Origin: Chitinophaga filiformis
Lineage (GTDB): Bacteria > Bacteroidota > Bacteroidia > Chitinophagales > Chitinophagaceae
DNA length: 64,000 nucleotides
Direction of reading: 5' to 3'
NCBI RefSeq assembly: GCF_900102545.1
Contig: NZ_FNBN01000015.1
Coordinates: forward strand, 43,571 to 107,570
Below the pieces are notes generated by a model, which did not search any database, had not been told where the DNA came from, and was given only the letters and a program-made list of their open reading frames with translations. A program made the position numbers and the translations under genes. Shown here in pieces: positions 58,846 to 64,000 of the stretch (position 1 is the first letter of the stretch; each line of letters opens with the position of its first letter).

Positions 58846-60099
58846 ATGAAAAAATTACTGGTATCATTGGTCTTTTGCAGTGCAGGATTGGTTGCTGTAG
58901 CGCAACGTGCGAAGGTAAACAGCGCAGAAGAAGCACTGACTAAAAAAGACTATGATAAAGCGAAAGCTGATATTCAGGCAGCACTGGAAAATGAAAAAAC
59001 TAAAGGAGAGGCTAAAACCTGGTATGTAAAGGGTAAGATCTTCGAAGCAACTGCTACTGAGAAGAAAGATCCTAAAGAAGCACTGGAAGCGTTCGATGCT
59101 TACAAGAAAGCACTGGATATCAATGCTAAATTACCTGAAGCACTGCTGGAAATGAACCAGCGCATGTTTAACCTGTATGCTACCGTTGGTAACGCAGGTT
59201 ACGCTAACCTGAATGACCAGAAATGGGATTCCGCGTATTTACATTTCAAAGACGCTTTCAGCATTGCTGAATTCTATAACGGTAAGAACTTAGGTGGTTC
59301 TATTCCTGCAGATACTTCTATGACTTTCTACGCTGGTTACGCTGCTAACCAGGCTGGCAAGAAAGACGATGGCCTGGTTTATCTGAGAAAAGCTGCTGAC
59401 ATGCATTTCAAGGCTGAACCAGCCCTGTATGTGCTCCTGGCGCAGACTTACGAAGAAAAAGGTGACAACGCCAACTGGCTGAAAACCATCGAAGAAGGTA
59501 AAGCTACCTTCCCTAAAGACAAGCGTTTTAACGATATGGAGCTGATGTACTACTCCAAAACCGGTAAAACTGCAGAGTTACTGACTATGCTGGAAAAGAA
59601 AATGGCGGAAAATCCAAATGATTTCCAGACAGTACTGGACTACGGTATCCGTGTAGACAACCTGGCTAACCCTCGTGGTGAAAACGGTCAGGATGCTGCA
59701 AAACCAGCTAACTACGATGAGCTGATGAACAAAGCAGAAGGCGCTTACAAAAAAGCGATCGAACTGAAAGCAGACGATGCTACTGCCAACTTCCAGTTAG
59801 GTGCACTGTACTTCAACCGTGCAGTAGGCTTCAATAAAGAGCTGAATGCAATGGACAGCAAATCGCTGAGCACTCCTAAAGCAAAAGAACTGCAGACAAA
59901 AGTTACTGGTCTGATGGATCAGGCGCTGCCTTTCTTCGAGAAAGCAGACGAAAACTTCACTGCTAAAGCTGCAAGCCTGGAGCCAAGCGACAAACAGACT
60001 TACGAAAGCTGTCTGTATGCACTGCAGAAGATCTACGCTATCAAGAACGACAATGCGAAAGTAGAAGTTGTTAAGAAAAAGCTGGAAGGTCTGAAATAA
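58846..60099 (+). CDS. Secreted TPR protein
   Basis: 417 residues. Signal peptide MKKLLVSLVFCSAGLVAVAQ at ATG 58846; an upstream TTG would add three residues. The rest is a chain of TPR-like helix pairs (AEEALTKKDYDKAKADIQAAL, AYKKALDINAKLPEALLEM, VYLRKAADMHFKAEPALYVLL and GAYKKAIELKADDATANFQLGALYF), rich in Lys/Ala. It likely acts as a periplasmic or surface scaffold; function unknown. It lies 130 bp after gyrA on the same strand and may be partly co-transcribed. A strong terminator follows. Confidence 0.85.
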   Translation: MKKLLVSLVFCSAGLVAVAQRAKVNSAEEALTKKDYDKAKADIQAALENEKTKGEAKTWYVKGKIFEATATEKKDPKEALEAFDAYKKALDINAKLPEALLEMNQRMFNLYATVGNAGYANLNDQKWDSAYLHFKDAFSIAEFYNGKNLGGSIPADTSMTFYAGYAANQAGKKDDGLVYLRKAADMHFKAEPALYVLLAQTYEEKGDNANWLKTIEEGKATFPKDKRFNDMELMYYSKTGKTAELLTMLEKKMAENPNDFQTVLDYGIRVDNLANPRGENGQDAAKPANYDELMNKAEGAYKKAIELKADDATANFQLGALYFNRAVGFNKELNAMDSKSLSTPKAKELQTKVTGLMDQALPFFEKADENFTAKAASLEPSDKQTYESCLYALQKIYAIKNDNAKVEVVKKKLEGLK

Positions 60100-60120
60100 T
60101 AGTATTGATACATTTTTCAT

Positions 60121-60158
60121 AAAAAAGTCCCGGTTGTATATACAGCCGGGACTTTTTT
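60121..60158 (+). terminator. Terminator of the secreted TPR gene
   Basis: AAAAAAGTCCCGG and CCGGGACTTTTTTT around TTGTATATACAG; perfect stem plus T-run. Confidence 0.92.
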
Positions 60159-60174
60159 TATGTGTGAAAGATTT

Positions 60175-60528
60175 CTATTTATGCGACATGAAATGGTACG
60201 CCCAGAATGCTCCCAGCATAATGAACAGGACCACGATCACGATGATAGCCAGTTCAATAAAGTAGGACACCTGGTGCTTACGGCGCTTGCGGGCACGCAG
60301 TTTACGCAGCATCTGCCATTTCATCTGGCGCAGCCATACAGGGATCTTTTCTTTCTGCTCAAACGCAGATAATCCCTCCACAGCTTCACTGCACATCTCA
60401 CAATCAGCCAGATGAAGTTCTACTTCATGCCGCTCTTCTGCCGTTAACCGATCCTGCACATAATCCAGCAATTGCTGTTGTGTAGGACAAGCCGTTGTGG
60501 TGAAAATATCCTGGTATTCTTCGTTCAT
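60175..60528 (-). CDS. zf-HC2-type anti-sigma factor
   Basis: 117 residues. N-terminal zinc-binding motif with HLADCEMC (His-x3-Cys-x2-Cys near 39-46) and an upstream Cys, as in anti-sigma zinc-finger proteins that hold ECF factors. Basic stretch KLRARKRRKHQ, then one membrane helix FIELAIIVIVVLFIMLGAFWAY near the C-terminus, so only the N-terminus is cytosolic. It lies 57 bp after the sigma gene at 60586-61152, which it should control. Confidence 0.85.
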   Translation of the reverse strand: MNEEYQDIFTTTACPTQQQLLDYVQDRLTAEERHEVELHLADCEMCSEAVEGLSAFEQKEKIPVWLRQMKWQMLRKLRARKRRKHQVSYFIELAIIVIVVLFIMLGAFWAYHFMSHK

Positions 60529-60585
60529 AAAATCGTCAATAATTAAATTCGTGCATACTATCTGATGCGTTCATACAATACATTG

Positions 60586-61152
60586 CTATCCCTGTGCACT
60601 CAATAACAGCTTCAGGTTACGCTTTCCATTCTGAATATAACTCTTTACCTGCAATAAAGTATAACCGGTCTGACCGGCAATATCCTGGTAAGATAATTTC
60701 TGCAGGTAAAATAGTTTGACACAGATACGCTGTTCAGGGTTTAACTGTTCCAGCGCATGCTGCATATTCTCCAGCATATTATCCTTCTCAACGAATCTGG
60801 CTTTATCCTCTTCCTGTTCTGTAGGATTGTTCAGGTGTTTCTCACTGACTTCTTCCTGTCTTACCTGGTTCTTTTGCCTTAACTGCATCAGACAATGGTT
60901 CCTGGTTACCTGGTAGATCCAGGCCCTGAAGAATTGTACCTTGTGCTTATTGATCTCGGCTAATACCTTCAGGAAGATCTGTTGTACACTATCCCTCGCA
61001 TCCTCTTCATTTTTAAGGTATTTCATGCACATACCCAATAATAGGATCGCATACCTGTCGAACAGGATGCCTATCCAATCGCTGTTATCATCGGCTTTGA
61101 ACCGTTCCAGCAGCTCTTCGTCTGTTAATTCCTGGCTATTCTTATAAATCAC
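60586..61152 (-). CDS. ECF RNA polymerase sigma factor
   Basis: 188 residues. Region 2: FDRYAILLLGMCMKYLKNEEDARDSVQQIFLKVL (core MKYLKNEEDARDSVQQIF). Region 4: LNPEQRICVKLFYLQKLSYQDIAGQTGYTLLQVKSYIQNGKRNLK (core LSYQDIAGQTGYTLLQVKSY). Both are well preserved. First gene of a two-gene sigma/anti-sigma unit with the zf-HC2 gene downstream. Target genes not indicated. Confidence 0.93.
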   Translation of the reverse strand: MIYKNSQELTDEELLERFKADDNSDWIGILFDRYAILLLGMCMKYLKNEEDARDSVQQIFLKVLAEINKHKVQFFRAWIYQVTRNHCLMQLRQKNQVRQEEVSEKHLNNPTEQEEDKARFVEKDNMLENMQHALEQLNPEQRICVKLFYLQKLSYQDIAGQTGYTLLQVKSYIQNGKRNLKLLLSAQG

Positions 61153-61367
61153 TGGATAAAGATAAAATACTTGTAATATAAAGATGCCTTAGCCGGGGAA
61201 TTTCCATAAAAATAAAAGCATTAGTCAATGGGGCAGGGAAGAGGTTGTTGTGTTGTGCGATAAGGTAAGGCCTGTTACCGCCTGTAAAGAACTCCGTTTT
61301 ATGGGGTATTGGGAATGCTTTAAGGGCTGCTTAAGCCGTTTACCGGGTATCGGGTTATGAATATTGA

Positions 61368-62480
61368 TCAGAGATTATCCAGCGCCGCCTGTGCCTTTTC
61401 TTTCATGCTGCCGTTCATACGCACCACTTCCTTGAACATACGGCGGGCTTTACCGGTCTGGCCTTTACTGCGGTAGCAGACAGCCAGTTGATAGCGGGAT
61501 AGTTCTCCATATTTGCCGGGGCTTTCAGAAAGGTGTTTATAGCGGGAAATAGCCTCATTCAGGTCTCCCTGCTGGTGATATACCATAGCAGCCTTATAGA
61601 GGAATTCATCCGTGTTTGTGGGCGTTGCAGCGGCCTTCTTTTCGTCTGAAGCCTCTTTCTTTGGCGGAGCTTTAGGCTCCGGTTTATCTTCTGCTTTCTT
61701 CACCACAGTGGGTGTATCCTTACGATCCGGAGTAGGAGGTTTATCCTTAGGCGGTTCTTTTACTTCCGGGGCTTTAGGCGTAGCAGCTAATTGTTTCCGG
61801 GCGCTGTCCCTGATACTGTCTTTAACAGCGGTGACTGTTGCCGGTGGCTTAACAGTTGCTTTTACAGAGTCCTTTACTATTGGTTTAGGTACAGCGGCAG
61901 GCGGAGGTGTTGCTACCACAGGAGGTGCAGCAACAGGAGTTGTAACTGGCTCCGCAGGTTTGCGGCTGACTTCATTTTCCTCGCGCACAGGAGTAACGAT
62001 AGACGCCTGTACAGGCGGCGTTTCAGACTGTGTGGTGCGGAGGTCTGTATTACTGGCAATTGCTTTGGACACAGGCGTTTTAAACTTGCCCTGTTGTTGT
62101 ACGAGGTATATACTACCTGCACCGATGCCGATAGCCGCCACTATCCAGAAGTAGATCAGGAAGCTTTCCTTTTTCTGCTCCTGGCGCTGGTAGCGTTCTA
62201 CCTTATGTACCTGAGATGCCCGCTTGATACTGCTGCGGATGTATTGCTGCATGCTGGTAGCAAGCGGCTGGTATTTTTCCCGGTATTGGGATTGCTGGAG
62301 TACCTGTAATGCATCAAAACAGAGGTCGCAGTCAACCAGATGTTGCTCCACCAGGTGCTTTTCAACATCTGTAAGACGACCATCCAGGTAACGGGGAAGC
62401 TGATCCCTGTTCAAACAGCGGATGTTACTGAAGATCTTCAGTATTCTTTGATTGTTTTCCAAGTTACTCATAGGTTTCAT
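61368..62480 (-). CDS. Large zf-HC2 anti-sigma-like protein with Pro-rich linker and TPR end
   Basis: 370 residues. Zinc-finger motif VEQHLVDCDLCFDAL (His-x3-Cys-x2-Cys) near residue 45, a membrane helix about 108-127 (FLIYFWIVAAIGIGAGSIYLV), a 150-residue Pro/Lys/Thr/Ala-rich linker (repeated PKA, KPE, PPK units) that may span the cell wall, then a TPR-like end (KAAMVYHQQGDLNEAISRYKHL, core LNEAISRYKHLS). The gene overlaps the upstream sigma-like gene by 17 bp (start 62480, or ATG 62471), so they are translationally coupled. It is much larger than its neighbour at 60175 and may add a periplasmic sensing arm. Confidence 0.75.
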   Translation of the reverse strand: MKPMSNLENNQRILKIFSNIRCLNRDQLPRYLDGRLTDVEKHLVEQHLVDCDLCFDALQVLQQSQYREKYQPLATSMQQYIRSSIKRASQVHKVERYQRQEQKKESFLIYFWIVAAIGIGAGSIYLVQQQGKFKTPVSKAIASNTDLRTTQSETPPVQASIVTPVREENEVSRKPAEPVTTPVAAPPVVATPPPAAVPKPIVKDSVKATVKPPATVTAVKDSIRDSARKQLAATPKAPEVKEPPKDKPPTPDRKDTPTVVKKAEDKPEPKAPPKKEASDEKKAAATPTNTDEFLYKAAMVYHQQGDLNEAISRYKHLSESPGKYGELSRYQLAVCYRSKGQTGKARRMFKEVVRMNGSMKEKAQAALDNL

Positions 62481-63036
62481 TCATCAATAAGGAAGCCATT
62501 TTTTGCTTTGCCTGCTGTAGAATCTGCCTCGTTTTTTCAACACTATACTTTTTAGTGGCTGCCAGTTCTGTAAATGTTTTATTGTTCACGTAAAATTCTT
62601 TCAGGAAATATTTGTCTTCTGCAGGCAGCTTGTCAAGGGCTTGTTCCATCGCTGCTGCCAGCACTTGTTGTTCTTTAAGGTTGGTAGTTACTTTCTCTAC
62701 CTTGTTTTCCATCTGTTGCTGTTCCCTGGATTCCGTACTGGGAAAAAATGGACTATTCTTTTCTGTCTGGGCCTGTTGTGCCCTGATAGTATAGTGTATC
62801 CATTCATTGGCTTTCGGGATCGTCTGGGTTTTAAGACTGGCGCTGAGGCGCTGCAGCAGCCTGGGATAAACCTCTTCGGGTGCGGTTCCGGGACCATTGT
62901 TAAGGTAAGGGAGGCAAACAGCAACCATCAGGTGGCTGTATCTTTCCATTAGTACACCTTCTGCTTCCTGGTCCTTGAGTTTTCTTGCCCGGGAAATCAA
63001 TTCTTTATCTGATAAATTAGTTAACTGCTGTAGCAT
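62464..63036 (-). CDS. Divergent ECF sigma-like factor
   Basis: 190 residues. Region 4-like helix-turn-helix near the end: LPAEDKYFLKEFYVNNKTFTELAATKKYSVEKTRQILQQAKQKM (core TFTELAATKKYSVEKTRQIL). Region 2 (LMERYSHLMVAVCLPYLNNGPGTAPEEVYPRLLQRL) lacks the usual DAEDVVQ-type motif after the first helices, so core binding may be unusual. It is paired and overlaps with the large anti-sigma-like gene at 61368, next to a normal sigma/anti-sigma pair. Confidence 0.7.
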   Translation of the reverse strand: MLQQLTNLSDKELISRARKLKDQEAEGVLMERYSHLMVAVCLPYLNNGPGTAPEEVYPRLLQRLSASLKTQTIPKANEWIHYTIRAQQAQTEKNSPFFPSTESREQQQMENKVEKVTTNLKEQQVLAAAMEQALDKLPAEDKYFLKEFYVNNKTFTELAATKKYSVEKTRQILQQAKQKMASLLMNETYE

Positions 63037-63116
63037 AGTGTTACCTATATTTACATACTAAAGACAAAAATGTTCATTTTGTTGTCTTTGACATATAATT
63101 ATTTTAGACAATTAGT

Positions 63117-63890
63117 ATGCCATACGCGATTACAGTTGTACCGGTAATGCCATTACGGTCGGAACCATCTCATAAAAGTGAAATTATCTCACAAGCCTTG
63201 TGGGGGGAATGCAGTGAAATTATTACTACCGGAACGGATGGTTGGGTAAAAGTAAAATGCCAGTTTGACGGTTATGAGGGATGGGCTACTTTTAATCACC
63301 TGGAAACCATTGACGAGGCATTATTCCTTGCGCCTTATACGCATTATACGACTGCCTGGGTGAATAAAGTACAGCTGAACGGTAAGCCTATGCATGTGCC
63401 TTTCGGATGCGCTGTAAAGCCGGGAACAGGGCCTGTGACAAACTGGGGAAGGGTGACGGTACAGTTTGAGGAAAAGCTGGCTGCGCCAGGCAGGGCAGAT
63501 GCAGTAGATAAAGGAGCGTTGACTGCAGCTGCTTTCCAGTATCTGAACACGGCTTATCTATGGGGTGGTAAATCTGTATTTGGAGCGGATTGTTCAGGGT
63601 TTACACAAACAGTGTACAGGACATTAGGGATCGACCTGTTAAGGGATGCCTATCAGCAGGCTACGCAGGGAACGACGGTCGATTTTCTGCAGGAAGCACG
63701 CCTGGGAGACCTGGCTTTCTTTGATAATGCAGAGGGCCGTATTACGCATGTAGGGATATTGCTGAACGATCATGAGATTATTCATTCGTCAGGTAAAGTG
63801 AGAGTAGACCCTATTGACAACCAGGGAATTACCAATACAGATACGGGGGTGAGAACGCATAAACTGAGGATCATTAAACGATATTTTTAA
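63117..63890 (+). CDS. NlpC/P60-family cell-wall hydrolase with SH3-like domain
   Basis: 257 residues, no signal peptide seen. N-terminal bacterial SH3-like part (VPVMPLRSEPSHKSEIISQALWGE and GTDGWVKVKCQFDGYEGW). C-terminal NlpC/P60 domain with catalytic Cys in GADCSGFTQTVYR (about residue 160), His in GRITHVGILLND and a polar third residue in EIIHSSGKVRVD. Cleaves D-Glu/m-DAP bonds in peptidoglycan peptides. Without a signal peptide it may recycle muropeptides in the cytosol; that is inference. Divergent from the sigma-like gene; a REP-like element follows at the window end. Confidence 0.9.
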   Translation: MPYAITVVPVMPLRSEPSHKSEIISQALWGECSEIITTGTDGWVKVKCQFDGYEGWATFNHLETIDEALFLAPYTHYTTAWVNKVQLNGKPMHVPFGCAVKPGTGPVTNWGRVTVQFEEKLAAPGRADAVDKGALTAAAFQYLNTAYLWGGKSVFGADCSGFTQTVYRTLGIDLLRDAYQQATQGTTVDFLQEARLGDLAFFDNAEGRITHVGILLNDHEIIHSSGKVRVDPIDNQGITNTDTGVRTHKLRIIKRYF

Positions 63891-63950
63891 CGGTTGAATG
63901 ATACCGTTTGTTCCGGAATTGCATGCGTTCCGTTTCCCGGGCCTGGGGTG

Positions 63951-64000
63951 CCGTTTGGGTTCCCCGGGTTATCACCCCGCGCTACAAACACAAGACCCCT
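63951..64000 (-). repeat. REP-like element, cut by the window end
   Basis: Reverse orientation: hairpin CCCCGGG-TTATCA-CCCCGCG (about 63962-63981), CTAC at 63982-63985, then the first half of the GACCCC/GGGGTC hairpin. It lies 60 bp after the NlpC/P60 stop; 63891-63950 shows nothing else. Confidence 0.75.

Overview
The window is a chromosomal segment of a Bacteroidota bacterium, most probably a member of the Chitinophagaceae such as Chitinophaga (inferred, not proven). The support is a SusC/RagA outer-membrane protein with its FecR anti-sigma factor and ECF sigma factor; families typical of the phylum (PUR-like DUF3276, DUF2911, DUF4252, DUF4142, DUF4349, the BT_3928-like DoxX protein); and promoters of the Bacteroidota type, in which a TAnnTTTG element lies just upstream of many start codons. 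I found no rRNA, tRNA, CRISPR array, prophage or insertion sequence.

Layout. 0.4-2.1 kb: an ene-reductase with its TetR repressor and three matching operator-like sites. 2.3-8 kb: a DUF4142 lipoprotein, an exonuclease/GIY-YIG nuclease fusion, purC, an MsbA-type ABC exporter and a PUR-like nucleic-acid binder. 8-8.9 kb: a large array of GC-rich hairpin repeats. 8.9-17 kb: pgi, a TspO-like membrane protein, prfB with a programmed frameshift, pruA with a structured leader, a periplasmic peroxiredoxin and pyrR-pyrB. 17.4-22.6 kb: SusC, FecR and ECF sigma without a SusD. 24.2-28.7 kb: a PIG-L deacetylase, two very small membrane proteins and a sodium/solute symporter. 28.8-32.5 kb: DUF2911 and a four-gene signalling locus (response regulator, histidine kinase, multi-pass membrane protein, small Asp-rich protein). 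32.9-41.3 kb: an unknown two-domain beta-sandwich protein, a PI-PLC-like lipoprotein, xerD, ndk, an NrnA-type DHH phosphoesterase, an FKBP lipoprotein, and folP-cdaA. 41.4-48 kb: a DoxX-like protein, a lone OppB-type permease, a sigma/anti-sigma/DUF4252 module, and recF-DUF721. 48-58.8 kb: pdhA, a TPR membrane protein, ribH, a LutA-like protein, an EVE protein, a DUF4349 lipoprotein, PAP2, a zinc-less sirtuin, saccharopine dehydrogenase and gyrA. 58.8-64 kb: a secreted TPR protein, two sigma/anti-sigma pairs and an NlpC/P60 hydrolase.

Most genes are housekeeping. The noteworthy content lies between genes. A dispersed element of about 75-80 bp recurs throughout. It has a 5' ATCATTCGC-like box, then a GACCCC/GGGGTC hairpin, then GTTTGTAGC, then a GCGGGG/CCCCGG hairpin. 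Its GTAG-plus-hairpin core resembles REP elements, and it expands into two long alternating arrays at 8.2-8.8 kb and 39.3-39.6 kb. All four convergent gaps longer than about 300 bp contain it. Other points of interest are the RF2 frameshift at UAA instead of UGA, a possible Arg/Met-rich leader peptide and strong hairpins upstream of pruA, the signalling locus with repeated ACGTAGT sites, and a terminator with no visible gene at 35.03 kb. All functional names come from reading motifs; no database search was possible.
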